This document shows, piece by piece, positions 9,457-20,831 of a stretch of DNA of 64,000 nucleotides. The notes under the pieces are model-generated. The model did not search any database. It was not told the origin of the DNA and worked only from the letters and a program-made list of their open reading frames with translations. Source of the DNA: Prostheceraeus crozeri (Eukaryota; Platyhelminthes; Polycladida; Euryleptidae); NCBI GenBank assembly GCA_907163375.1, contig CAJQUW010007793.1, positions 1 through 64,000 on the forward strand, given 5' to 3'. Each line of letters begins with the position of its first letter. Positions within the stretch are counted from its first letter, which is position 1. The position numbers and the translations under genes were made by a program.

Positions 9457-11599
9457 TGTTTAAGTTTTCTGTCGGTGATACGTGGTAGCCATGTGTAGAA
9501 ACTCATATCAAAAAAACATTATTTTATTAATTATTGAACATATATTAATTGAGTTTATAAATTCTCTTTCCTTTCAAATTGTTGCTCCATATCAATTTTC
9601 GCGAGTAACACAACACGAGCCTGGATGCTTTAAATAATTACAATTTTCTGAGACATTATCTTATGAGCACTATGCTGTGCGATTGGTTGAGCTGGACCAC
9701 ACTTATTACATGCAGCATAAATTATGCAAGTTGAGTACCAGGTATATGAAGTATATATCAAGGAATATAAAGGTACATCTCCATGTAACATACCGATTTT
9801 CTCTTCAGACAATCTTTTGCATTACAAGTTGATCAAGCGTTTATTCATTATTTTCGTAGAATGATGCTAATGATTTTTGAACCAGGTTTGGGTGAGATTT
9901 ATAGACATTTATATACATTTGATTATGTGATCAATATAAGAAAATCCTGATAGCATTACAGAGATATAGGCCTGCTGTGATCGTAGATATGTGAATGCAA
10001 TTGGTGTTGAATTTCATTGTTTGTAAACATGTCGCAAAACCAAGACGTTGGTCATCCAGATCGCATCGTTTAGTAGCAATAGTAGCATCAAAAAAGAAAA
10101 GACAGATGTTGCTTTACGAGGATATAGTCCAGAGGTCTCTCGGCGGTTCACGTCATTGAAATGCATCGAATTATGGAGTAGCATCTACTTGTGCAGCGGC
10201 GGCTGGTCTTCTTGGTTCAGGTGGGCAACAGAAAACCCTTTTCTATTCATTATAATGTTGTGTATTACACTTCCACAAAACCAACACAGCATATTTTTGC
10301 TTGAGCCAAATTAAAATGAAATCTCGATTGACTATGACCTTTCACGTAAAATGTTTAAGCCTAACTCTGATCAACCCATTGACTTACTCGAGGTGTCTTC
10401 AGTGACCTGCTTGTCTTGGTGCAATGAGCTTCTAAAGCATGCATAGAAGGCAAACTGGCTCTAGAATTTCTCACTCAAATTTCTGCTCAAATTGTCAAGA
10501 TGAGCCGAATTCCGAGATGACCAAGAACTGCGCAATGATCAGTTTCCTTCAGTGATCCTTGATTGTCGCGCGTCATAATTCAGGTTCGGGTTCGTATTCA
10601 GGTTGATTATAAAATATTTGGGTTTTGTTTTCGTGTTCCGAATTAATGATAGTTAGAAATGTGTTTATGTTTCGTTGACTTCCTTTATTGATAAACGTGT
10701 ATCATATATTTCATGAATGTATATACAAATGCTATGCATACAGTTGCTCATTGCATAATAATAAATATATTCAATCGCATTACTGTTGTCAACGACATGT
10801 ATTGCAATACTAACGTAAGCGTAACAATACTAATACTATTAATACATTCTGTATTCTGATGCGAAATGCGCATTACCGATGCAGTTAAGAAATTTCTTTA
10901 TTATCATTGTCGTTGTTATTGAATACATCCGTATTCGTGATCAATCTGGAATTTACGTCGACGCGTTTGTGAATGATTTGAATTATTGGTGCCATTCTAT
11001 TTATGCACTTCACAAAGGCTGAAGCCCAATGGGAAATTCATGTTCCATGGTGCCGCAGTAATTTGATTTTCAACTAATTTTTTCGGGTTGTGTTTTTTAG
11101 TATCGGTAAAATTATCAGGTCGGATTCAGGTTTCAATTCATAGTTGTTGCGCGCAGTGTGAACTGGTTCTAAAATGATCAATTGTGAATGTTGTTGTGCT
11201 ATTAATTATTACAGCTATACATGCATTTCACACTTGCTTACACTGTATAATATATGCAACAAAAAATAGGTTGCAATTCTTTTCTTGGGATGCTGTTGGA
11301 AGTCTTTAGGGAAGTTATATTGGAAGTTGCTTTTATGCTGTTAAAATAAGGCTATGTCAATTATAAAAGCCTAAAAATGTCATCGAATATGACAAGAGTC
11401 GTCATTTGACAGATTTCGCTTTTACAGGCATATGCGAACAACGTCGAAAAAATCGGAAACCCCTGAATGTTTAATCTTACCGACCGTCATTTGAACGTAT
11501 GGTGCGATTCGTAATAGCGAAAAAGCATGTGTTTCGTAATATCGAGAATTTATTAAACGAAACAAATATTCTTATAAATTATGATTTGAATTTGTAGAG
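9457..11599. other. no gene recognised
   Basis: AT-rich DNA without recognisable coding exons. The open frame at 10048-10314 has no motif that I know. Confidence 0.45.
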
Positions 11600-11873
11600 A
11601 AAATTAGTCACCTTGTTCTACATCGGACATGGCATCCATAGCAGCGATCAAACTCTGAAGCAACGATCAAATCAGTTTCTGAAGCAAAGTTTCGGGAATT
11701 CTGGCCCATTTTTCAATAAAGTGCACAGGTAGACGAAGTTGCTCCATCTGACTGGGACTCCTGCTACCTACGCTCGTCTTTCGTATATTCCTTAGACCAA
11801 CACAATGTCCGAATGCCAGCATGATCCTTGAAATCATTAACGACTCAACTGCGGTATTGTGTTCTTTTGTCAT
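11600..11873 (-). pseudogene. Tc1-type transposase C-terminal remnant
   Basis: The minus-strand frame has QMEQLRLPVHFIEKWARIPE followed by TLLQKLI, resembling the C-terminal helix of Tc1 transposases (a tryptophan, then IP-x-x-x-x-x-x-L) just before their stop. Upstream catalytic motifs were not found, so this is an old fragment. The assignment is tentative. Confidence 0.35.
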
Positions 11874-11879
11874 CCATCA

Positions 11880-13820
11880 ACTGCCAATTGTGGCTTCTCC
11901 ATAAGTTTGATGGGCAAAATGTTTTTTCAAATGTTCAGGATTTTCAAAAGATCTTTTTGTAGGCCTTTCCAGTCACGTTGCTACAAATGACCAAACTGGT
12001 CTTACCAATGTAATGGAGACCTGGCCAATACATCTCATGTCACCATTCATGATGAGTTCTTGCCACACATATATTCTTTATCCATCAGTAGTTTGGACTA
12101 CCAATTGTCGACTTTCATCTGTTCTATTGCCTCATACTTTATTGATCAGACCTAATGGCCTTGTGCAAGCGCTTCAGAGCACGAACTGTTCGAAGAGCCT
12201 GTGTAGTCACAACTCCGTGTTTTAGCTCAAAGGGCAGTCGAGCTCAGTCATTAAATAATAAACATACATCGCTATACAGCGTGGCGTCATCGAATATCGA
12301 TCGTGAAGCTATGAAGCTGCTGCTTAGCACTCTTAGTCCCCCTGTGCATATTAGATATAATAAATAGTATAGTCAGGCAATTTGTAATTGAACACTGCAC
12401 ATGCTGCATTGATAAAGTTATTAAAATGAAATCATATCAAAAAGCTGACAACACGTATAGCGAATAAGCGTATATAAAACTCATTACTTTTAGATTTTTT
12501 GACGTTGTGTATATATAACCATTTACAAAAAATTATAAAATCAGGGCCTATATTTTATTTTGGTCTGTCAGTTTTTTACCTCATATAATCACTTAACGTC
12601 ACGAGAGCCGTGTCCGTATGCAATATGTTCATAGAAGTAGCTCATGCGACTTTAAGCTTGAAAATTGGCAATTGACGAATTCGACCTTTTATTGAAATTG
12701 TCGACAAGACGCTTGGTTCACCCAAAATGTACTATCCTCTCCAGTTTCAGATAAAAGACCGAATATTCCTATTTCCGATTTAATTCCTCATAATCTCCGT
12801 GGTTCTGAAAATCAATGCAGAAATAGTCGCCAGTGGCCATTGTTAGCCACAGATCCAATATGCTTTGTATTTAGCAGACAGCTGAATGAAGTGACAGTGG
12901 ATTTGTGTGTGACCCCAATGTGTACACGAAATAGTAAGTTCATTTCCTCGAAAATTTGTTGCATGTGTGAATATTTTGTATCAAAGATGTAGAAATAACA
13001 CCACAGTGAGGGTGCAATTTGTCGCTGCTGTTTCGTTCTTGTGTTAAAAAGCTCGTCTTCCAATTCCAAGCTTTGTACAATCTGTAATACACTCTGTAGG
13101 CCCAAAACTATGTAGACCAAACTGTGGATGACTAGAGCATATGGATATGACACTCAGATTCAGTCTGCTTGACAGTAGGCCGAAGAAATACCGAACATTG
13201 AAAATTTGAATTGTTATCTTGTTATTCCTTTGTATCAACGAATTGCAAAATTTCCTATGAGAATGAAAAACACCCAGCAGCTCAGTCCTACAATTAGATT
13301 AAAGGATCTCAAGATTTCGATCAGAAAAATGCGCATAACCTGTGTGCGTGTATTCTTTCTGTAAAGTTAACAAAATGTGACTTAAATAGAAATATTTTTT
13401 GTTGTGAGTATATTGACATTAAAATGGCATATATTCATGCATTGGTGACTGAGTAGGCTAATTGCGATTGTAATTTTGTAATTGAGGAATATTTCAACTA
13501 AATATCATGCTTTTTTGTCAGAAATGCTATTTGTTATAATCATGTCAGTTTAAAAAACCTCTGACTATGCAAAAGGTTTATTTTGAACAACGAATAGTAA
13601 ATACTATTCGAGCTAGAGAAAACAAGCTTACTTTCGTTGCTTTCTTGTTTCATACAACAATTATAATATAATTTCTGGGACCTAAATTCATGACATCAAA
13701 CATGTGTAACGAAAAGTGTCATTTCAAATGTGCATTGATAAAGTTCTACATTACCTCTGTTACGAATATATTGTGTTCTACATGATGCGATCATCGTAGA
13801 TCACTCAATGTACGTCATAT
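11880..13820. other. no gene recognised
   Basis: Only short open frames (for example 12812-13153 on the minus strand) without family resemblance. A small palindrome, CGAATAGTAAATACTATTCG, lies just beneath 13620. Confidence 0.4.
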
Positions 13821-13821
13821 A

Positions 13822-14410
13822 CCGGGTGTTTCAAAAGTTTTAGTACGAGATGTACGCATATTCAAAGATCTAAGAAGTCATAATTCCAGGTAAGTATACG
13901 AGTATATTGAAATGTCATTCAAATACATTTTCCTCAAAACCATGGCACAAATTAGTGCGCTTTTCAAAATCTTTCATTGAATCGCGATGCTTTTTTAGTG
14001 GGATTTCATTGAAATTTTCTTGAATCAGAGACCTTAAGGACTGCAATAAATCAAGGCGCCTGTTGTTGGTAAAAAAACAGATTTAAGGTACGGCCAATAA
14101 CAATTACCACAGAGGGTTATGTCTGGACTCCTTGCCGGCCATTCTATCGGGCCCCGACGCCCAAGCCACCGGCCACTCAATTAACTGTCAAAAATTTGTC
14201 TCGCCTTTATGAGAAGAAGCTCCATCCTGTTGATAATGCATTCTCGTATTCCGAGAGGATTAAACAACAATGTGGTTGTTCTGAGATATCCAACAATGAG
14301 ACCATTCCATCTGATCGCTGCCAAACAGTGAGATATCTGGTTGCATGGGATTTGCACTGTAATGTCCAATGAGATTTCTCAACTGACTAATAATGGGTAT
14401 TGTGCTTATT
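13822..14410 (-). pseudogene. decayed DUF4817/DDE-type mariner fragment
   Basis: The left edge (13822 on) reads CCGGGTGTTTCAAAAGT, the typical terminus of this mariner group and similar to the TIR of the element at 5784. On the minus strand, degenerate translation of about 14090-14240 includes GPIEWPARSPDIT, the block around the third catalytic aspartate. Stops occur in all frames and no right TIR was found, so the copy is old and truncated. Confidence 0.6.
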
Positions 14411-15366
14411 AATGGTTCCTGTTAGATAGAAATTACACATCAGAAAAAACAAGTTTTGGACCACGCAGTATCGACGCGAAGTATATCAATCATGATCTCA
14501 CAGAATTGCAGTCTTTCGTCTTCATCACCATCGGATAGAATTTGATTGCAACTGGCCTTGTATGGCCTCATCACATCCTTCTTCAAGCAACGAAAGACAC
14601 TAGAAAGATATCTCGGGTAATTTGTCGAATTGCCCTTTGACGATTGTGCTGTACTTGAAATTGTCTCCGACTTTCTCGTCCATTCCCATATGCAGGAACC
14701 CAAGAGCAACACATCACTTGTTACGCGATATTTTAAATAACTTATTGATGAAAACTTGACCGTAAATTCACGTAAACTCAAATTTTGAATTCAATATTCA
14801 AATAGTCAACGCACCATACGTCATAACTCAGTCATACATGTACATCTAGAATCAGCATTCAATGCTAATCAAACTAAACGAATTGATATCCAACAACTAA
14901 TTCGTGCTAACAGATGTCTGGAATAACTAGGAATACCTTCTACCTCATAGATAAGTTCAGAAAAATATCTGAAGCGAGCTTGTACTAAGACTAATATTTT
15001 TGTGAGTACTGTGTACATAAATTGTATGCAATTTTCTGCTGATAAATTATGCCAAGCATAGCTACTATTGACACGTGCCCTGAAAATTAATAATCTGCGT
15101 TCAATTTTTCTCTATGGTTTTGGCAAATTAATTACCTATATAATATGCTTACCCAACTTAACAGCTCTTGATAAGGTTTGCGACTACTGATATCTACTAC
15201 TGACTGAAATGTTAACTGATCCACTAATTGCTAAAACAGCATTCTTATATTGGTTTGAAGTGAATATTATCGACAGAGCAGTTAAATAACTGAGCGAAAT
15301 TGTGATATGTGTTTTGTGGTAATTTTTTTCATTCCTTTGATTGGTGCAATACTGAAAATAAATCGA
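14411..15366. other. no gene recognised
   Basis: Possibly includes more of the decayed mariner copy, but no motif is readable. The minus-strand frame at 14440-14781 is unrecognised. Confidence 0.35.
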
Positions 15367-16230
15367 AATAAGAGAATACTTCGGTTATCTGTGGCCACGT
15401 TTGTTCTCTAAGCAGAAAATACCAAGAATGTGAAGTACATCAACGGGACATGCGTTGTAAAGGAAGTTATCATTGACCATTAAGAGACAATAAAGTCATA
15501 GATAATGAAAAATATGCGTCTTGTCGGGAGTCTAAAATGAAAACATTCATGCACAATCAAGTTACTTATCAATGAAAGTAAATAGTAATACTGAATAACT
15601 TAAAATTGACAGTAAAAGAATAAATAATAGACAATCATCTGCATGGGAAAAGCGCGCGCTGTCTCTCAGTCAGAAGAAAGGAGCACATTCTCAAATGGTT
15701 GCTTACCTTAAATTCTCGGCCCAAGTCAAGAAAGACGATACAATCAGCCATAACTCGCCATTTAACTGATTATCAACACAAACCGAATTCCCTGAACTTG
15801 AATGACAAAGGCTTTCAAGTCCACAAGCATGCTAAAGATTCCCTCCATCTTTCCATCATCGAAAGTGTGACAATACATCAGATGAAACCTGATCTTTGCT
15901 GCCGAAAGGACCGCTTATTCCTTCTCCGACTTAGTTGAGTTTCTAGGATAATATGCAGATGATTGTATATTATTTATACTTTTACTGTCAGTTTTAAGTT
16001 ATTCAGTATTACTATTTACTTTCATTGGTGAGTAACCTGATTGTACATGAATGTTTTCATTTTAGAGTCCAAACAAGACAGGGATTTTTCATTATCTATG
16101 ACTTTATTGTCTCTTAATGGTCAATGCAAACTTCCTTTACAACGCATGTCCCGTTGATGTACTTCACATTCTTGGTATTATCTGCTTAGAGAACAAGCGT
16201 GGCCACAGATAACCGAAGTATTCTCTTATT
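15367..16230 (+). mobile_element. Penelope-like element 3' portion flanked by 278 bp inverted repeats
   Basis: The arms 15367-15644 and 15953-16230 are exact mirror partners in length (278 bp each) and closely similar in sequence (shared AATAAGAGAATACTTCGG end and CAATCATCTGCAT inner edge). The 308 bp centre encodes, on the plus strand (to 15938), a tail with NDKGFQVHKHAKDSLHLSII followed by ESVTIHQMKPDL, which matches the end of the GIY-YIG endonuclease domain of Penelope-like elements. Terminal repeats in inverted orientation are known for this family. The reverse transcriptase is absent, so this is a relic. Confidence 0.6.
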
Positions 16231-16359
16231 ACAAATAATTTTTTTGATAGATTGTGCGCTTTTGATATTGCCTTTATCGTATTCTCCATGCTGAAAGCTT
16301 TCAAATGATGTATTGAACGTGCATGTCGCACTAACATTTCTTCGGTCTACTGCCTATAG

Positions 16360-16961
16360 AACAGAATTGGATTCATCTGCGCGCGCTTCGGCTTCCTAGA
16401 AAGGAAGAATCATATCTAACCTTAATACCGAAATGGCTCATCACAGAATTAGACAACTTGCTCCTTCTTGAATGAATAATTCGTGTATCGCTTGCCATTG
16501 GAAATGGCAAACAATAAGCTGTCAGCAGAGGACACCAGAGCCAGTGAGAGATGCGTGCGTGTTGTGATGCAACTTCGCACACACCAAAACACACATCGCC
16601 TGGCTAACATTCAATGTATGTACTACACAGTGAGCAATGACGAGGAGAGAATGTGAAATCATCAAGTGAACTAATTTTCGTACGCCTGCTACTTTTTTTG
16701 ATAATGATAGGAAGGGCCAACATTATGGAGAAAACTTGTGCGCAATGATCTGAATTCTTCGAATCTGAAGGAATTTTGGCAATCGATGCACTTTGCTGGA
16801 ACTCACATTAATCCGCAAGTGACGCACGACTTTTTCCTATCTCAGCAAGGTATAAGGAATTCCTTTTTGCCCACTTAATAGGTTCCTCTATGTGCCGTCA
16901 ATTTCGTATTAATCACACTTCTAGCAAACCGAAGCAGATAAACCAAATATTTAATTCTGTG
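16360..16961 (-). mobile_element. 602 bp hAT-like non-autonomous element, copy 2
   Basis: Inverted relative to the copy at 8845-9448 and colinear over its whole length. The right edge is TTAATTCTGTG. Flanks GCCTATAG (16352-16359) and GCCAATAG (16962-16969) match at 7 of 8 positions and are the TSD. It lies 130 bp to the right of the Penelope-like relic. Confidence 0.75.
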
Positions 16962-16969
16962 GCCAATAG

Positions 16970-18292
16970 GCCTCACGAATTAGCGGTTTTCGCTAGTGTC
17001 ATATCCATAGACTCTCATAGCTATCCATAGACTTTTGGAAAAGTCCGGAGAATCCATGGAGAAGTCTGCACTCTTCAGGCCATGATCTTTCATTTTTCAG
17101 AAGGCGTACCATCTCCTCTTTTGTATGTTAAATTCTCTCTGTCAACGTCGAAATATTTGTATGGAAATTCTTATTTTGGTGCGCACCTGCTGATGATGCA
17201 AATATAGTTTCTATCAGCATATTGTAATTACATGTAAACTCTAGAAAAACACCGTTTATAAGAATATATGCATGTCTGAAAATGATTATCATGGTTGTTC
17301 GAAAAATATGTAAAAGTAACAAATATTTCCACGAAAAGAAATAATTACTTTAATGCCGCGTTGATTTGACTTATTTATTGACTTGGAATAATTGTTTAAC
17401 AACTGCATGCTCACCAAAGTAATTTGAGCACTCATATACATGACAGCTCGAAAGTGCAGTCAAACATTGCGCATCTTCAAAATAGTATTTGATATGTGGG
17501 TTTTCGAATACTAGTGCCATCAGTTGCTGACCAAATGCCCCAAAAAGCAATTTAATGCAACATTGATTTTCATTTGCTAAGTGTATGCATAATTAAAAAA
17601 TCTAATCTCGATTACTCGAGATCTCGGCACTGTAATCTCGAGATCAAGGTCGCCAAAAAATGGTTGAGATCTCGAAATTGAATTCTCTGATCTGGTGTGA
17701 GTTTTGCCTGGTTAAAAGAACAGCTGACGACATGATAGCTGCTAAGAGAATCCACAATGATCTTTACAAGTTAAAAACAGCGGACTACGTTTGAAGCACC
17801 GTAGAAAATGACTTTGCAGGGAGACTTGATTCAACTATTTTTTTACCTTTTATGCCTCCAGCCAATTTTGCTGGAAATAGAGAGTCTACTTTACGTATAA
17901 TGCACGAGCCTAAGAAGAAAACTCATGATGATCTAAGCTATGACTTCGAATAGTGCAATAATTGTGTGGATAGGTGACATGTCACAAAATGGATAGGTGA
18001 TAATGTCAATCAATTTTCGACAACTTCAACAGTTTTTGGAAATTTAATGTTCCTCATATGTTGCCCTGCATGAGTCGATTGACTAAGACAACACCTAGGT
18101 TGCGGGAGTAAAGAGTGCCGCACTTCACGAGCACCTCTCACTCGTGCTACTATCCATAGACATCAGTTAGTCTCAATTTCAAGAAGATAGCAGAAGCTCA
18201 TATCAGCTACATGGATCACAAAATAAAAAGGAATTGTCAACTATTCAAACAAAATAAAGTGAGTATCTTCTTCGTGTGCGCAAATTTGAATG
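16970..18292. other. no gene recognised
   Basis: AT-rich. Small palindromic runs occur around 17605-17690 (repeated CTCGAGATC), without coding or RNA features that I can support. Confidence 0.4.
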
Positions 18293-18405
18293 AAGTTTGG
18301 AAAGTCAGGCTCATTTGTCACGAATAATTCATTTGTCTTGAGACCGTATCACATCACCTACAACGTGTTGAGCATTGCGCTTCGAACGTCGTGTGAAACG
18401 CAAAC

Positions 18406-19121
18406 CAGGGATGCGGAGTCGAAGTCCCGGACTCCTATCATTTTTGCTGGAGTGGGACTGGAGTCCAGCCTATAACTAGACCCGAAATATAATACAAACA
18501 AATCATTTATCCTCGTATACATAGCTGTCACTGTCTTGATGTCAACTTTCTCCGTCAAACAAAAGTACAGAGACAGCAGCACATGCAAAGCTTGTAATAG
18601 TTGAGGGGATGAACCGTGATAGTGAAAAAAAGGATTGTCTTTTTACTTGGTGATTTAGTAGAGAAGATGAGCCTTCCTAGCCTCGATCACACCTACGCAC
18701 CAAAGGTCACATCAGAGCAAAAATGAAATGCCAGTTTTTTAAGAACATTACCTCTTACCCTCACGTTAATCGTGTGTGATGGCTCCTCTAAAGCGCATAT
18801 TAAAATCGAAAATGTACTCATTTTTTTTTTTGAAGAAAGATGTGGTATTTTCCTGCCTGTTAGAGACTGGAGAAAAGCCATGTGAAGCACACATCATAGA
18901 TATTGGAGAAGCCGAGTTGCATGCATTCAACATAAAGCGACATTTGATCAACTTTCATCGAGATGATTGATAATTGATACAGCAATGATCACTAAAATAG
19001 GTTCAGTTAGGCTTATAATGATCAACTATTGATTACCAGTCAATTTTTCAAAAAGCTAGGCTTTACATACTTACCACCCGGAGTCGGAGTCCTATCAAAA
19101 TGACAGGACTCCGCATCCCTG
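18406..19121 (+). mobile_element. 716 bp hAT-like MITE of the CAGGGATGCGGAGTC family, copy A
   Basis: Starts CAGGGATGCGGAGTC and ends GACTCCGCATCCCTG in inverted form, flanked by a perfect 8 bp TSD ACGCAAAC (18398-18405 and 19122-19129). CAGGG-type termini with an 8 bp TSD are characteristic of hAT. Colinear relatives are at 32278-33861 and 62269-63003. It has no transposase. Confidence 0.9.
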
Positions 19122-19240
19122 ACGCAAACACGTACATGTAACCACGCAAGAAGTTTGTCACCCGACAGTTAAACATTCATCAGCATAATGCTGAAGAGCG
19201 ACTTTACTTGCAGACAAATGGTGATTTCACACGGCACTTG

Positions 19241-19694
19241 TTTGACAGAAAATGATAATAACAAGACAGTGATGAAATTAAAATAAAATATACAAAATTA
19301 AAGAAGGGATAAGTTAAAAACAAACTTTTTCTGTAAACAAAGAGAGGGACGGTAGAACAGCACGACTCTTGCAACGCTGAATTGGAGAACATGTCCCAAA
19401 ATGACTATACGCGAAAATGGTAGGACAAGAAGAACAGCGTCATCTTTCATTACCCGTCATCTCATTGAGTGCATGTTGGCAATCACCGATTCTCGGTCAT
19501 GATGTTCTGGCAAGCTTGAGCTTTTGCAACGACTAATGCGACTGCCATTCATTTCTACCGTCCATCTCTTTGTCTACAGGAGGAGTCTGCTTTTAACTTA
19601 TCCCGTCTAGAATTTTGTCTATTATATTGTAATTACATCATCTATAATATTTTAATTTCATCAATGTCTTGTTATTATCCTTTTCTGTCAAACC
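19241..19694. repeat. inner inverted repeat (fold-back)
   Basis: The left arm 19241-19356 (TTTGACAGAAAATGATAATA, then AACAAGACA) mirrors 19555-19694, with several small indels. The loop is about 200 bp. It is nested within the 18293-20418 structure. Confidence 0.7.
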
Positions 19695-19934
19695 CACAGA
19701 ATTAGACCGGTCATCTCTTCTTCTTTTAGACTGGAAAGGAACCATTTGAACATGTAACGTTAATAAAATGGCACAATCTGCTGACATATTACCATAGCAA
19801 TAGAACAATAAGCAGCCAGTTCAACATTAAATACGCCAAATTGTACGAAGTTTCAGTGACTGTTATCAGCCGGATGATGCAGCAAAGAGACACAGTCGAT
19901 GTCAAGTTCTACAAAGAAGTTTGTGAACGTTTTT

Positions 19935-20216
19935 TCGTGCGCCTGATAACTTTTTAAATAATGATAGGAGGGCCCAGCATTATCGAGAAAACGTTTGCGC
20001 AATGATCTGAATTCTTCGAATCTGAAGGAGTGGTGGCGATCGTAGCATTTTGAAGGAATTTACAGCAAGCCACATGCGGCGCACGACTATTTTACCTATC
20101 TCTGCTAAGCATTAAAAATTTCCTTTTGCCCACTTAGCAAGTTCCTACATGTGCCATTGTTTTGAATCAGTTTGCACTTCTAGCAAAGTGATATGGCTAA
20201 ACAATCAAATTATGTG
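19935..20216 (-). mobile_element. partial copy of the 0.6 kb hAT-like family, copy 3
   Basis: Same orientation as 16360-16961 and aligned with its right half (shared CGCAATGATCTGAATTCTTC and TTTGCCCACTTA), but much more diverged and lacking the other half. The right end is TCAAATTATGTG, a decayed terminus. Confidence 0.6.
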
Positions 20217-20831
20217 GTCAAACCACTGGAGTGTGACATTATCATTTGTCTGCAAGTGAGGTCGCTCTTCAGCATTATATTGATGAATGTTTTACTGTCG
20301 GGTGACAAATAAAGATTTTACTGTTGTCAGTTGTGTGGTAGAATCTCTATGGGACGAAGCGTGGCTAAGACAAATAAATTATTCGTGACAAATGAGCCCA
20401 ATTTTCCAAGCTTTATCAAAATAAAGTGAATAATGATTTTCGCCATTGCCATTTGTGAATTCACTACACCAAAAACGTTGAAGAAAACATGTAGTAGTCT
20501 CTTTAGGTTTTCATCCTTATGTGTTTTAATATAAAGCTTAGCATTTGGTGGTGGCAAATTGTTGCCACATGTTGTCTACGGCAATATGTTGTCTTAAGAA
20601 AACTCGGATGGAGTTTAATCAAATTCGAAAGCGTGGGGGGGGATAACCCATAAATACCGAAAGCTCTTGCAATTCGGGAAGGTGTGCATGTATCACGTAG
20701 AAGCAGAATCACCGACGTTGCACGCACTACTGTTTAGGAACTGCTATTAAAATGCTCGCACATGCTATATTTCATTCCATATTTTGACGATTCGAAAAAT
20801 ATTTGATATAACTTTTTTCTTGTGCATTGCA

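Larger units (their letters stand above)
18293..20418. mobile_element. nested inverted-repeat element with ~190 bp ends
   Basis: Outer arms: 18293-18347 pairs with 20367-20418 (shared GGCTCATTTGTCACGAATAA) and 19154-19232 pairs with 20231-20309 (shared TTTGTCACCCGACAGT and AATGCTGAAGAGCGAC). The left arm is split because a 716 bp hAT-like MITE (18406-19121) landed in it. A second, inner inverted pair is 19241-19356 with 19555-19694. A partial copy of the 0.6 kb hAT-like family sits just inside the right arm. No transposase is readable and no TSD for the outer element was identified. Confidence 0.6.
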
